DNA of 64,000 nucleotides from CAVTWH01 sp963794685 (GCA_963794685.1 CAWCFK010000004.1:248001-312000), one strand, 5' to 3'; shown: positions 28,146 to 37,859, counted from the first letter of the stretch. Numbers and translations: made by a program. Notes: generated from the letters alone by a model not told the origin.

Positions 28146-30076
28146 TCAGAACCGGCTCGGCCGGTCCTCGTGGGAGTCGGCGGAGGTGATGCTGACCACC
28201 AGCGGGGTGTTCGGGGCGTACCCGTTCGCGGCGAACGGATTGGGTAGCTGGGGCGGCCCGATCACCGGAAGGCGGGGTGGTGGTCTCCCCGTCGGATTCC
28301 CGACTGGCCGACCCGTGGTCGGCCTTCGATGCCCCGGCCGGGGCCGCGTCAACTCGGCGCGGGCGAGCGCGGGGCCGAGATCGGTCGGGCGCTCAGTGCG
28401 ACATCGGGCGGCACCGCCCGCGTCACGTCGGGGTAGTGGCCCGCCAGCCGGCTGTACCGCCTCAGGCTCCTCGAGTACGGCGACCGCGCCGGCCGACGCT
28501 GCCGGCCGCCGCGGCATCGGCGGAGCCGCCATCGACCGGGTCGCCCGGCGTACCGGCCGCCGCCTCGCTGTCGGCGGCCTCGTCCGGCATCGCAGCGGCC
28601 CCGCGACTGCGCTGGGCGCGACCCTTGCGCGGTTCGACGAGCCGGACCGGACCCTGGCGGTCGAACGGCAGTGGCTGCGGGAACAGCGGTACCGGCCGGA
28701 TCCGTCGCCGCCGCATTCCCAGCGACAGGCCGATCAGCACGACGATGAGCAGCACCAGCGAAGTGATCACCAGACGCCAGCCCAGCACCTGTACGGCCGC
28801 CGAGGCGTACTGGGAGACCACCTTGATCGGGCCGTCGGAGAGAGCGGCCTGCGGCACGTCCCCGGAGATCTTGTCGGGGACGGACACGGGCAGCACGCCC
28901 TGCGACGCCACCGCGCCGGGCGATGCCGGCACGGCGGTGATCTGCCAGGACGTCTGGGTCATCAGACCGTTCAGACCGACCGGGTTGAGGAACGCCTTGA
29001 CCAGACCGGTGACCGGGGCGTCGGCGCGTGCCTTCGCGGTGACCGAGAGCCCGATCGCGATCCGGAGCGACGCGCCGGCCGGGACCGCGCCCAGCACGCA
29101 GGCCTGCGTGTTCGGCGGGCTGGCGACCGGGTGGTGGCTGCGGCACTCCGCCGGGTACCCGACTGATGCTCACGCCGGCCGGCACGGTGATGTCGATCTC
29201 GCCCTGGCCGGGTACCGCGCCGGTGTTGGTGTAGTGCACGACGAGCGTGCCCGCGGTGCTGAAGGCGGCGCCCAGCGGCACGTCCTCCGCCGTCAGGTTG
29301 AGGCCGTTGACCGGCGGACCGGGCGGGAAGTTGACGTCCCAGCTGGTCAGGTGGTTGTCCGAGGCGGACGTGTCGGCCGTGCCGATGCCGGCGCGCTGGG
29401 CGTGCACCGAGATCAGGCCGGTCAGCGGGGCGCTGCGCCAGGCGGTCGCGGAGACCGTGACGTTGACGGTGAGCATCGCCTGCGCGCCCGTCGCCAGCGA
29501 GAAGGCGCAGCGACCGGCGGAGCAGTCGGCCGAGCCCCGGTCGATGACCCCGCCCGGCAGCGTGTAGCTGATCTTCACGTCGACCGGGACGTTGCCGGTG
29601 TTGCGGGCGTAGATGGAGAACGACGTGTTGGATTCGCCGGCCCAGTACCCGTCGTCCAGGTCGGCCGTGCTCGCGCCGACCTCGACCTGGACGATCTGAG
29701 GCGAGGCGCTGTCTGTGCCGCCGTCGACGGGCGACGCCTCGGGGGACGGCTCGTTTCCGGGGGAGTCCTCCGGCGGGTCGGGGCTGGGTTCCTCGGCGGG
29801 CGGGCTCGGCTCGGGGCTGGGCTCGTCCCAGTCGCTTGGATCCGGGCTCGGCTCGGTGCCCGGGTCAACCGGCGGGTCGTCCTCGCCCGGCCAGTTGAGC
29901 CGGCTGATTCCGGGCACCAGCGAGCTGGCGTGCCCTGCCGATACGTGAGATGCCTGGGGCAACAGGGTCACGGTGGCGGCCGTCGCCGGCCCTGCAGCGA
30001 TCAGGGCCGCCACGCTCAGCGCGCACAACGTCGCCTGCGCTCGGGTACCCCGACGCCCCCCGGGGAACTTCGACAC
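28146..30076 (-). CDS. Cell-surface protein with DUF11/CARDB-like domains and C-terminal anchor (several frame breaks)
   Basis: Starts at GTG 30076 after AAAGGA with a signal peptide (ATLCALSVAALIAAGPATAA). A Pro/Ser/Glu/Asp-rich linker and immunoglobulin-like repeat domains follow (ARNTGNVPVDVKISYTLPGG, VVHYTNTGAVPGQGEIDITV). After a break near 29155 come a third domain and a transmembrane helix (LVITSLVLLIVVLIGLSLGM) with a basic cytoplasmic tail. At least two more breaks between about 28490 and 28280 are needed to reach codon-biased sequence ending DRPSRF-stop at 28146. It is probably an exported, membrane-anchored surface protein of about 640 residues. Ligand unknown. Confidence 0.6.
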
Positions 30077-30297
30077 GTCTTATCCTTTAAGTATTCGTGG
30101 TTCACGCTATGGCCGGCGATGCGACTGCCGGTCGAACGGCGGCGCGTGACGGAGCGCCGGAGGTTTGGTGCATGTGACCGCCAGTTCTCCGGATCACGCC
30201 GGTTGTGGAGTCTGGTGACCCCTCTTTCGTATTGTGCCGGTCAAGCTCGGGGAGCGCACCATCGGCCGTCCAGACGACCGGCTATAGACTATGTCAG

Positions 30298-30675
30298 ATG
30301 AACGGCTATCTGTCCTCGTACGCGACGCTCGGGCTACTGCTGGTCATTGGGGCGTTCGTGTTCGTTGCGGCGTTCACCGCAAACCGCCTGCTCAGCCCGG
30401 CTGATCCGGCCAATCCCGCCGGCAAGCGGGCCAGCTATGAGTGCGGTTTAGACCCGGTTGGCCGCGATTGGGCACAAGTGCACGTTCGGTACTACTTGTA
30501 CGCCTATCTCTATGTTCTGTTCGCGGTCGAGAGTGTCTTCCTCTTCCCGTGGGCGGTGATCTATGCCCGCCCCGGATTCGGGGCCGCGACCGTGGTGGAA
30601 ATGGCGATCTTCGTAGGTGTGCTCGCGCTCGGTCTGCTCTACGCCTACCGCAAGCGGGTCTTGCGCTGGGGCTGA
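30298..30675 (+). CDS. nuoA: NADH-quinone oxidoreductase subunit A
   Basis: The 125-residue membrane protein has three helices (LGLLLVIGAFVFVAAFTANRLL, LYVLFAVESVFLFPWAVIY, MAIFVGVLALGLLYAYRK) and the conserved cytoplasmic loop with YECGLDPVG (the Cys involved in the quinone-site loop). ATG at 30298 was preferred over longer frames because it begins the first helix; the ribosome-binding site is weak. It is separated by about 18 kb from the other nuo genes in the window, and nuoB does not follow it. Confidence 0.92.
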   Translation: MNGYLSSYATLGLLLVIGAFVFVAAFTANRLLSPADPANPAGKRASYECGLDPVGRDWAQVHVRYYLYAYLYVLFAVESVFLFPWAVIYARPGFGAATVVEMAIFVGVLALGLLYAYRKRVLRWG

Positions 30676-30816
30676 CCGCGCGGCGCACGATCTTTCATCG
30701 GCCTGTCGGCCAGAGACCGCCGCCGACCTGGGAATGGCACGATTGTCCGGGACATCGATCGAGAAAACCCGGCCCGGGGTGTCGCCCGGAATTCCCCGAC
30801 GTGCCACGATCGTCGC

Positions 30817-31350
30817 ATGGGCCAGTTTCTTCTCGTCCTCGTGGTGGCCATCGTCGCGGCCGCAATCGTGTTCGGCGTCGTCACGCTGATCGGTGACGAC
30901 AGCGCCGGTCTCGCCCCCGCCGAGCCGGACGGCCGTGCCGTCCCGCTGCCGACGTCCCGACCACTCGCCGAGGGTGACATCTCCGCCATCCGCTTCGACA
31001 CCACCGTCCGGGGTTACCGGATGGAGCAGGTGGACCAGGCGTTGCGCCGAGCCGCGTACGACATCGGGTACAAGGACGAGTTGATCACGGTGTTGGAGGC
31101 CGAGGTCGAGGCGCTGCGGGGTGGCCGGACCAAGGACGCCGACGACCTGCGCGCCGCCCGCCGCAAGGCCATCCCCAACGGGGTGCCCGGCGCCGACGAG
31201 CCCGACGACGCCGGTGACTCCGACGAGCTGGCCGACTCCGACGAGCTGGCAGCGGCCGACGAGAGCGCCGCCGCCGACGAGATCGCTACCGACGGCGCCG
31301 CGATCGATCTGGCCACGGCCGGCCGGGTCGGCCCGGACGAGCGCCGGTGA
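30817..31350 (+). CDS. DivIVA-domain membrane protein
   Basis: The 177-residue protein has an N-terminal transmembrane helix (FLLVLVVAIVAAAIVFGVVTLIG) and a short DivIVA-like motif (IRFDTTVRGYRMEQVDQALRRAAYDIGY, about 64-92), then a coiled-coil-prone segment. Its C-terminus is very acidic and repetitive (DSDELADSDEL, AADESAAADE). A homologue (Rv1209) precedes tagA in mycobacteria, as here. It may bind curved membrane or polar-growth machinery. The stop overlaps the next gene. Confidence 0.8.
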   Translation: MGQFLLVLVVAIVAAAIVFGVVTLIGDDSAGLAPAEPDGRAVPLPTSRPLAEGDISAIRFDTTVRGYRMEQVDQALRRAAYDIGYKDELITVLEAEVEALRGGRTKDADDLRAARRKAIPNGVPGADEPDDAGDSDELADSDELAAADESAAADEIATDGAAIDLATAGRVGPDERR

Positions 31351-31826
31351 CCGAGGAAGTCCCCGCGGAGGTACCCGGCCCCGGCGAAGTCACCGCCACG
31401 GTGATCGTGCGCGCCGACGCTGCCCGGGTCTACGCCGCCTTCACCAGCTGGGAGCGGCAGGGCGAGTGGATCCCCTTCACCACCGTCCGGGTGCTGGACG
31501 GCGACGGCGGTGAGGGCAGCACCATCGAGGCCGTCACCGCGATCGGGCCGGCCGTGCTGCGGGACCAGATGAAGATCGCCAAACTCGACCCGCCGTACGA
31601 GGCGCGCGTCGTGCACACCGGCCGGCTGCTGCGCGGCCCCGGCGTGCTGCGCTGCACCCCGCTGGGCTCCGGGCGTACCCAGGTGGTCTGGCACGAGTGG
31701 TTCCAACTTCCCGCCGGCCGGGCCGGGCGGATGGCCTGGCCGGTGATCTGGCCCGGCTCCAAGGCCAGCCTGACCGGCGCACTGCGCCGACTCGCCAAGC
31801 TGGTCGAGGCCGGAAAGCTGCCGTGA
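31347..31826 (+). CDS. SRPBCC (START-like) family protein
   Basis: This 159-residue polyketide-cyclase/START-fold protein begins with the usual ATVIVRADAARVYAAFTSWERQGEWIPFTTVRV strand-helix-strand and ends with a long C-terminal helix (LTGALRRLAKLVEAGK). Such folds form a hydrophobic ligand pocket. The GTG start at 31347 overlaps the stop of the DivIVA-domain gene, and its own stop overlaps the Tag gene start, so the three are coupled. Ligand unknown. Confidence 0.8.
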   Translation: MTEEVPAEVPGPGEVTATVIVRADAARVYAAFTSWERQGEWIPFTTVRVLDGDGGEGSTIEAVTAIGPAVLRDQMKIAKLDPPYEARVVHTGRLLRGPGVLRCTPLGSGRTQVVWHEWFQLPAGRAGRMAWPVIWPGSKASLTGALRRLAKLVEAGKLP

Positions 31827-32593
31827 CCGCCGCTCCTCGACGGGCCGCGGCCCGGGCAACGGCCGCGGCCCCGGCAAAGGCCGCCGCCCCTCCAAAGGCC
31901 GCCGCCCCGGCAAAGGCCGCCGCCCCTCCAAAGGCCGCCGCCCCGGCAAAGATCGCCGCCCCTCGAAAGACCGCCGCGCCCCGACCTGTCGAGACCCCGG
32001 CGTCCGCCGCCGCCTCAGGCCCGGAGCTGGTGATCGGCGCGGACGGCCTGGCCCGCTGCCGGTGGGGCGCGTCCACCCCGGACTACCTCGGCTACCACGA
32101 CACCGAGTGGGGTCGGCCGATCCGTGACGACGACGGCCTCTACGAACGGCTCACCCTGGAAGGGTTCCAGTCCGGACTGTCCTGGCTGACCATCCTGCGC
32201 AAGCGACCCGCGTTCCGGGCCGCCTTCGCCGACTTCCAGCTCGCGGCGGTCGCTGCCTTCACCGAGGCCGACGTGGACCGGCTGCTGAACGACGCCGGCA
32301 TCGTGCGGAACCGCAGCAAGATCGAGGCAGCCATCGGCAACGCCCGCGCCGCCCTCGACCTGCCCACCGGACTGGCCGACCTGATCTGGGAGTACGCCCC
32401 CGCGCCGCGGCCACGGCCGGACACCTTCGGGCAGGTGCCGGCGAGCACCCCGGAGTCGGTGGCGCTGGCCAAGCGGCTGCGCAAGGACGGTCTGCGGTTC
32501 ATCGGCCCCACCACGGCGTACGCGCTGATGCAGGCCGCCGGCCTGGTCGACGACCACCTCGCCGGCTGTCACGTCCCGCCCTACCCGCGCTGA
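31823..32593 (+). CDS. tag: DNA-3-methyladenine glycosylase I with histone-H1-like N-terminal tail
   Basis: The 256-residue protein has a Tag catalytic domain from about residue 72: RCRWGASTPDYLGYHDTEWG, LYERLTLEGFQSGLSWLTIL, FIGPTTAYALMQAAGLVDDHLAGCH (the terminal His/Cys zinc-binding pattern is mostly kept). It removes 3-methyladenine from alkylated DNA. An extra 70-residue tail holds six AAAPxK-type hexads (residues 14-49), as in histone H1-like proteins, and probably adds nonspecific DNA affinity. GTG at 31823 overlaps the preceding stop and is the earliest coupled start. Confidence 0.9.
   Translation: MTAAPRRAAARATAAAPAKAAAPPKAAAPAKAAAPPKAAAPAKIAAPRKTAAPRPVETPASAAASGPELVIGADGLARCRWGASTPDYLGYHDTEWGRPIRDDDGLYERLTLEGFQSGLSWLTILRKRPAFRAAFADFQLAAVAAFTEADVDRLLNDAGIVRNRSKIEAAIGNARAALDLPTGLADLIWEYAPAPRPRPDTFGQVPASTPESVALAKRLRKDGLRFIGPTTAYALMQAAGLVDDHLAGCHVPPYPR
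31862..31969 (+). repeat. Six 18-bp in-gene repeats encoding AAAPxK hexads
   Basis: Tandem 18-bp units (also readable as three 36-bp units) encode alternating AAAPAK and AAAPPK in the Tag N-terminal tail, with the last units degenerate. The unit keeps frame, so copy number could vary between strains. Confidence 0.85.
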
Positions 32594-32642
32594 GCGCGAC
32601 CGCCCGATGATCTCCCCCGGCCGCCCTGGCTAGCATGGGGAC

Positions 32643-32852
32643 ATGCCCGTACACGCCTCCTGGCTGGTCAGCGTGGATCTCCCGATCGAGGCCGATTCGC
32701 CGGCCGAGGCGGTCGCCCAGTTCTGGTCGTACGTGCGCGACCTCGGGCCGCAGGGCCTGCCCGCGTACGTCAGCCCGACCGGCGACGAGCTGGCCATGCA
32801 GGCGTACGTCCTCGACCAGCCGGTCAACCTCGACCCCGAAGGCGAGGACTGA
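32643..32852 (+). CDS. Small conserved-looking hypothetical protein
   Basis: This 69-residue acidic protein (ASWLVSVDLPIEADSPAEAV, then QFWSYVRDLGPQGLPAYVSP) has strong GC3 codon bias and a sensible alpha/beta pattern. ATG at 32643 lies 50 bases after tag. It is probably a real cytosolic protein, but I do not recognise the family. Confidence 0.65.
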   Translation: MPVHASWLVSVDLPIEADSPAEAVAQFWSYVRDLGPQGLPAYVSPTGDELAMQAYVLDQPVNLDPEGED

Positions 32853-32855
32853 CCC

Positions 32856-34103
32856 TCAGGCCAGCACCTTGGCCAGCCGGCCCGACCAGCCGTCGAGTAC
32901 CGCGCCGGGGTCGGTGTCGAGCACGTCGGCCAGCAGGGTGGCGTAGAGGTCACGGAAATCGGTGCCGACCTTGAGGTCGCCGTCGTCGAGATCGGTCAGA
33001 CTCGGCTGCTCGCCGAACAGGCCGCCGCGCACAGGGGCACCCAGCAGGAAGACGTCCGAGGCGGTGCCGTGGTCGGTGCCGTCCGAGGCGTTCGCCCGTA
33101 CCCGCCGGCCGAACTCCGAGTAGACGACGGTCACCACCTGTCGGCCCCGCGCCGTCCCCGCCAGCCGCTTCGCGAACGCGGTCAGCGCCGCGTCCAACTC
33201 CCCGAGCAGCTTCTCCTGCTGGACCCGCTCCTGGGCGTGGGTGTCGAAGCCGCCCAGTGACACCGAGAACACCCGGGTCGCCACACCGGCCTCCACACAT
33301 CGGGCCACCTGGTCCAACTGCGGTCCGAGCGCCCCGCGCCCGCCGGTGCCGGTGGCCTGGTCGTCCTCGGACTCGGCCGGGTCCGAGGGCAGGGCGCTCG
33401 ACGGCGGGACGGCGTGCAGCATGTCGTCCACCGAGATCAGGTCCGCGAACGCGCGCGCCGCCCGGGCCTGCATCGCCGGCTCGCCGGCCTGCGCCGCGCC
33501 CAGGCCGGCCAGCGCCTGCCGGGTCACCCCCTTCGGCAGCGCCGAGCCACCGGTGGACACCGCCGCGCCGGCCGTCCGCGCGCCGGCCAGCAGCACCGGC
33601 AGCACCGGCTCGAAGGAGACCGCGTGCCGGGGATCGCCGCCCGTGACGTCCAGCCAGCGCCCCAGCCAGCCGGTGTTCACCGGGTGCTGCGGGGAGCCGG
33701 TCTGCCAGATGTCCATCGACCGGAAGTGGCTGTGATCGGGCTTCGCGTACTCGATGCCGCGCACGATCGCCAGGCGTCCGCCGCGGTACAGGTCGGCCAG
33801 CCCCTTCATCGCCGGGTTCAGCCCGATCGTGGCGTCCAGATGCAGCACCTTCTCCGGTGCGTAGGCCAGCTCGGGACGGGCATCGTGGTACGCCGGGTCG
33901 GCGTACGGGATCACCGTGTTCAGCCCGTCGTTGCCGCCGTAGAGGGTGACCACGACCAGCGTTTTCGCGTCCGCCGGCCGGTCGTGCCAGTCGGCGGTGC
34001 CGAGGATGTCGTGCAGCGTGTACGCCCCGGCGCCGGCCGCCAGCCCGGCCGCCCCGACCACCCCCGCCGCCTTGAGGAACTTCCGCCTGGTGAGCGCATC
34101 CAT
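32856..34103 (-). CDS. DUF1501 domain protein, Tat-exported
   Basis: The 415-residue protein begins with a twin-arginine signal (LTRRKFLKAAGVVGAAGLAA) followed by the DUF1501 domain: TLVVVTLYGGNDGLNTVIPY, SHFRSMDIWQTG, FSVSLGGFDTHAQ and VVYSEFGRRVRANAS, DHGTASDVFLLG. These motifs resemble the alkaline-phosphatase/sulfatase metal-binding fold. It lies directly downstream of a DUF1800 gene with only 17 bases between, the classic pairing. The substrate is unknown; both are thought to act outside the membrane. Confidence 0.88.
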   Translation of the reverse strand: MDALTRRKFLKAAGVVGAAGLAAGAGAYTLHDILGTADWHDRPADAKTLVVVTLYGGNDGLNTVIPYADPAYHDARPELAYAPEKVLHLDATIGLNPAMKGLADLYRGGRLAIVRGIEYAKPDHSHFRSMDIWQTGSPQHPVNTGWLGRWLDVTGGDPRHAVSFEPVLPVLLAGARTAGAAVSTGGSALPKGVTRQALAGLGAAQAGEPAMQARAARAFADLISVDDMLHAVPPSSALPSDPAESEDDQATGTGGRGALGPQLDQVARCVEAGVATRVFSVSLGGFDTHAQERVQQEKLLGELDAALTAFAKRLAGTARGRQVVTVVYSEFGRRVRANASDGTDHGTASDVFLLGAPVRGGLFGEQPSLTDLDDGDLKVGTDFRDLYATLLADVLDTDPGAVLDGWSGRLAKVLA

Positions 34104-34120
34104 CGGTTACTCCCTAACCG

Positions 34121-35444
34121 TCAGCAGACCGCGTACTCGGGGCTGGCCAGCCCCAGGGCGAGCAGTTTCGACACGTCCCCGGCGGCCGGCGTGAGCACCG
34201 CCCGGGTCCGGTCGGTGAACCCGTCCACGACCAGCAGCCGGGCCAGTGCGTCCACCCGCCCGGCGACCGGCGCAGCACTCAACTCCTCGCGTACCCCCGG
34301 CCCGGCCTGCCCGGCCAGTACCCCGGCGAGCTGCACCCGCAGTTGGGCCGCGTCCGTGGTCAACCAGGCCGCGCCGGCCGGCCAGCCGCCCACGCTCGGC
34401 GGCGCGAACAACACCTGGTCGAGCGCGTTGAGACTGCGCAGCAACTGGTCGACCACCTTGCCGGGCAGCTGTGCCGGCCGGATCCGCAACTGGCGCAGCG
34501 CCCCGACCAGCCACTCCACCGGCTGCTTGACCAGCGCCGCGGTGGTGGCAGGGAAGGCCGGGTCGGTGAACAAGCGCGCGGGCCAGCGCGGTCACGTCGC
34601 GTGCCGGCCGGTACGCCGCCACCAGGCGGGTCAGCGTGTCCGCGGGTACCGGGTCGGGGCTGGCAAACCGGTACCACAGCCGGGCGGCCAGGAACTCGGC
34701 GTTCGCGCTCTGGTCGAGCAGCAGGTCGGCGAAGCCGTCGGTGTCGAACTTCGCGGTCTGCCCGAGGATCGTCTTCGAGCCGGTGTCCTGCCGCCGGGCG
34801 ACCAGGGTCAGCCGGCCGGTGTCCCGGTCGAACTGCCAGCCGGTCAGCGCCCGGGCCGCCTGCCGCACATCGGTCTCCGAGTAGTGCCCGATCCCGAGCG
34901 TGAACAGCTCCATCGCCTCCCGGGCGAGATTCTCGTTCGGCGCGGTCCGGGTGTTCTGCTGCCCGTCCAGCCACAGCACCAGCGCCGGGTCGCGCAGCAT
35001 CGCCCGTAGCAACCGCCCGAAGTCGCCGGCGCCCAGCTCGCGGAAGGTCTGCTGCTGGCCGAGCATCAGCCCGGCCGACTTGACCTTGCGTACCGAGGTG
35101 GCCCAGTGCCCGTGCCAGAAGAACACCAGCTTCTCGGCCCACTGCCGGTCGGCGCTGACCAGCCGGTCCAGCCACCACGCGGTGAGCACCTGCACCTGCG
35201 CGGCCCGGGCGCGCTGCGCCTGCAGCTTCTCGCTCCGGTCGGCGTCCTTCGCGAGCGCCAGTACCGGGTCCGGGCCCAGCGCGGGCGGGGGACTGGCCGC
35301 CGCGCCCGCATCGGGGTCGGTCGGCGTCAGCAACCGCGCCAGCGTCGCGTCGAAGCCGTCGCGCTGCGCGGCGTCGACCTCCTCGGCGCGCGGGCCGAAG
35401 CCGGCCCGGCGCAACAGGTGGCACAGCTCTGCCCTGGTCGCCAT
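34121..35444 (-). CDS. DUF1800 domain protein (one frame break)
   Basis: About 440 residues with the DUF1800 signature: HLLRRAGFGPRAEEVDAA, LVFFWHGHWATS, ENLAREAMELFTLGIGHYSETDV and ARALTGWQFD. The frame breaks near 34572 (one extra T in GCTTGTTC); past it the protein continues FTDPAFPATTAALVKQPVEW to the stop at 34121. ATG at 35444 starts the conserved N-terminal Leu-rich helix. It is co-transcribed with the downstream DUF1501 gene. Unlike that partner it has no obvious signal peptide, so it may be exported with the partner or remain cytosolic. Confidence 0.85.
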
Positions 35445-35570
35445 GGCCGAAAGCTACCCAGCGCGGGTACGAAGTAGGTAAATGTGACGTGCGGTGCAGG
35501 TTCGGTGTCGTGTGCCAATCTGCGCCGGGCCGCCGTCGCTGAGGTCGGGCGGGGGTCAGCGCCGGTGGGG

Positions 35571-36361
35571 TCAGCGGCCGGTGAAGGTGGGGCGCTGCTT
35601 GGCGACGAACGCGGCGGTGGCGTTGCGGTGGTCCTCGGTCAGACCCAGCCGCGCCTGCGACTGCGCCTCGGCCGCCAGCGCCTGCTCCAGCGTTCCGGTG
35701 GCGGCCACCGCCAGCTCCTTCTTGATCTCCGCGTACGCCGCCGTGGGGCCGGCCGCCAGCCGGGTGGCGAGTGCCCGGGCCGCCGGCAGCACCTCCTCGT
35801 CGTCGGCTACCAGGCTGGTGAGCAGCCCGAGGCGCAGGGCGTCGTCCGCCCGTACCGGCTGGGCCAGCAGCAGCAGCTCCACGGCCTTTGCCTGGCCGAC
35901 CAGCCGGGGCAGCGTCCAGGACGCGCCGGTGTCGGCCGCCAGACCGACCCCGGCGAAGGCCATCAGGAAGCTGGTCGACGGGCCGCCGATGCGGAAGTCG
36001 GCGAGGAACGCCAGGCCGGCGCCGGCGCCCGCGGCGTTGCCCCGTACCGCGGCCACCACCGGCACCGGCAACGCGGCCAGGCTGGTGGCGATCGGGTTGT
36101 AGTGCTCGGTGACGGTGCTCAGCGGCGGCGCGTCGGCGGCCAGCGCCGCCACGTGCTCCTTGAGGTCCTGGCCGACGCAGAACGCCCGGCCCGCGCCGGC
36201 CAGCACCACCGCCCGGCAGCTCCGGTCGCCGGCCAGCTCGGCGAGGGTGTCCCGCAGCGCCACCTTCAGCTCGGTGTTCAGTGAGTTCAGCGAGTCGGGG
36301 CGGTGACAGGGTCACCGTCACCACCCCGTCCGCCCGCGTCCACCTGCAGCGTGTCGGTCAC
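35571..36361 (-). CDS. Enoyl-CoA hydratase/isomerase family protein (two frame breaks near the N-terminus)
   Basis: Crotonase-fold enzyme of about 262 residues. Oxyanion-hole motifs are AVVLAGAGRAFCVGQDLKEH and VRGNAAGAGAGLAFLADFRI, and the catalytic-loop position reads LAADTGASWTLPRLVG, PaaG/PaaB-like. The N-terminal 30 residues are recovered only by removing two extra bases near 36325 and 36300, giving the start GTG 36361 with GGAGGAG upstream. It lies 43 bases downstream of a PaaX-family gene on the same strand, so a role in aromatic or phenylacetyl-CoA catabolism is likely but not proven. Confidence 0.8.
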
Positions 36362-36404
36362 CGGCTCCTCCAGTCCTGCCGCCCGCCGCAGCGGGTCCCG
36401 ATGT

Positions 36405-37259
36405 TCAGTAGCGCGGGGTCGGGGCGCCCCGGGCGAAGTGGCCGGTGTGCCGGCCCGGAGCGATCGGTCGGGACGTCTGCTCCAGGCAGGCGTCCACGTA
36501 CCGGTCGGCGGCCGGCCGCAGCCGTCCGGCGTGCTCGTCGAAGAAGGCCGCCGCCGCGTGCCCAGGCCACTGCTCGGGGAGCAGGTCGCGGGGCAGTTGC
36601 GGATCCCGGAACAGGAAACCACGCCAGGCATGTACCAGGTGGAATCGGGCCGCGTACGCGTGTTCGTCGCGTCTGTCCGTCCGGGCTGGCCACCACCGCA
36701 GTCAGGCTGGCCACGAACCGGTCGTAGGCGGCCCCGATGGCCGGCAGGTCCCAGGCCCGGTTGATCAGGTCGGCCGGCGCCGCCGGGGCCGGTGCGCCGG
36801 GCAGTGAACCGCTCGTAGCGGACCCCGGACTCGTCCAGCAGGGCGGTCGCCTCCTGCGCCGGCCGGGGGGCGATCCAGGTGCCGTCGCCGAGGCTGCCGT
36901 ACCCGAGGAAGGTGAGATTCGCGGTCATCCGCAGCCGCTCGGCCCGCGGCCCCGGCAGGTCCACCAGCAACAGGTCGAAGGCGCCGTCCCAGGGCACCGG
37001 ATTGGTCCGGTAGATCCGCGACGCGGACTCGTCCAGCCGGCGGACCGCCTTCGGCGGTGAGGATGTACCCGGGGCCGCTGGACAGCCGCAGCGGCAGCAG
37101 CCAGCCCTGGCGGACCATCCGGGAGACCGCGGTACGGACCGCGGGCGCCGCGATGCCCAGCGGAGCGAGCAACTTGACCAGTGCGGCCACCGGAGCCCGG
37201 CCACCGTGCGGCCGGAGGTGGTCGCCGAAGAGATCAAAAAGCGCCGAGCGAGCCTGCAC
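36405..37259 (-). CDS. PaaX family transcriptional regulator (three frame breaks)
   Basis: After removing three single extra bases (near 37049, 36797 and 36684) the frame gives about 283 residues with normal PaaX architecture. It has an N-terminal winged helix (SALFDLFGDHLRPHGGRAPV, VRTAVSRMVRQGWLLPLR), central RLRMTANLTFLGYGSLGDGTWIAP, and C-terminal ADLINRAWDL with HLVHAWRGFLFRDPQLPRDL. PaaX proteins are phenylacetyl-CoA-responsive repressors. GTG at 37259 has GAGGAGG. An alternative start, ATG 37396 after GGAAGGAG, would need one more frame change. It precedes the enoyl-CoA hydratase gene. Confidence 0.75.
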
Positions 37260-37574
37260 TCGTGTCCTCCTCGTCCCGTGTCGGGCGCGGTGGGATTGGT
37301 TCGGGTCCGTTCGGACTGCTGCGTCGTACGCACCTGACCGGGCACTTTTGCCTGATCAAGTACCTGAGAAATGTCGCCCATTGTGACAGTTGTCATGCTC
37401 TCCTTCCAAGCATCTGTCATATCGATGTGGGGTCAGTTTGGGCATCCTGGCCCTCATCAGGGAAAATCATTGGTCGGACCAGGTGACACACCAGTCATCG
37501 CTGCCAGGGCAGGTCCGGCAAGGCTGGCGGGTCGCGGGTAACCGCGACCCGTAAGAAGGTCGAGGGGAGATGTC
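37260..37574. other. Divergent intergenic region between paaX-like gene and DUF3117 gene
   Basis: The region contains TGACA at 37384-37388 and TGTCA at 37391-37395 as a short inverted repeat, with another TGTCA at 37415-37419. These could be operator half-sites. On the minus strand a 40-codon open frame from ATG 37396 with a good GGAAGGAG ribosome-binding site runs into the paaX region and may be its true N-terminus or a leader peptide. Confidence 0.4.
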
Positions 37575-37742
37575 ATGGCGGCGATGAAGCCGCGGACGGG
37601 CGACGGTCCGCTGGAGGTCACCAAGGAGGGGCGCGGCATTGTGATGCGGGTGCCTTTGGAGGGCGGTGGCCGGCTCGTCGTTGAAATGACCCCCGATGAA
37701 GCGAACGCCCTTGGGGACGCGCTGCGGGCGGCCACCGGCTGA
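37575..37742 (+). CDS. DUF3117 domain-containing small protein
   Basis: This 55-residue protein (MAAMKPRTGDGPLEVTKEGR then MRVPLEGGGRLVVEMTPDEA) is the highly conserved actinobacterial DUF3117 family, complete at its normal length. ATG at 37575 follows GGGGAGA. The mycobacterial homologue (Rv1211) likewise sits close to tagA. The function is unknown; the small beta-sheet-plus-helix design suggests a cytosolic accessory protein. Confidence 0.92.
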   Translation: MAAMKPRTGDGPLEVTKEGRGIVMRVPLEGGGRLVVEMTPDEANALGDALRAATG

Positions 37743-37859
37743 GCCGGGGTACGCCGACCGCCGTGCGACGGCGGCACGCCGGGGCGCGTGCCGCTGTTGT
37801 GTGATCGCAGTTGCTCCGGGGCACAACTGCCCGGGGCCCGGCCACCATGGAGTAAGTAC

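Noticed and set aside
30190..30250. TTGTG motifs upstream of nuoA as possible Rex sites
   Set aside because: No matching CACAA half-site at the right spacing; only single half-sites are present.
31862..31969. Repeat array as a possible CRISPR
   Set aside because: The repeats are 18-bp, direct, without spacers, and in frame within the Tag gene.
34360..36324. Very long minus-strand frame across DUF1800 and the enoyl-CoA hydratase
   Set aside because: It overlaps two recognised genes in another frame and has the Arg/Ala/Gly-rich composition of a shadow.
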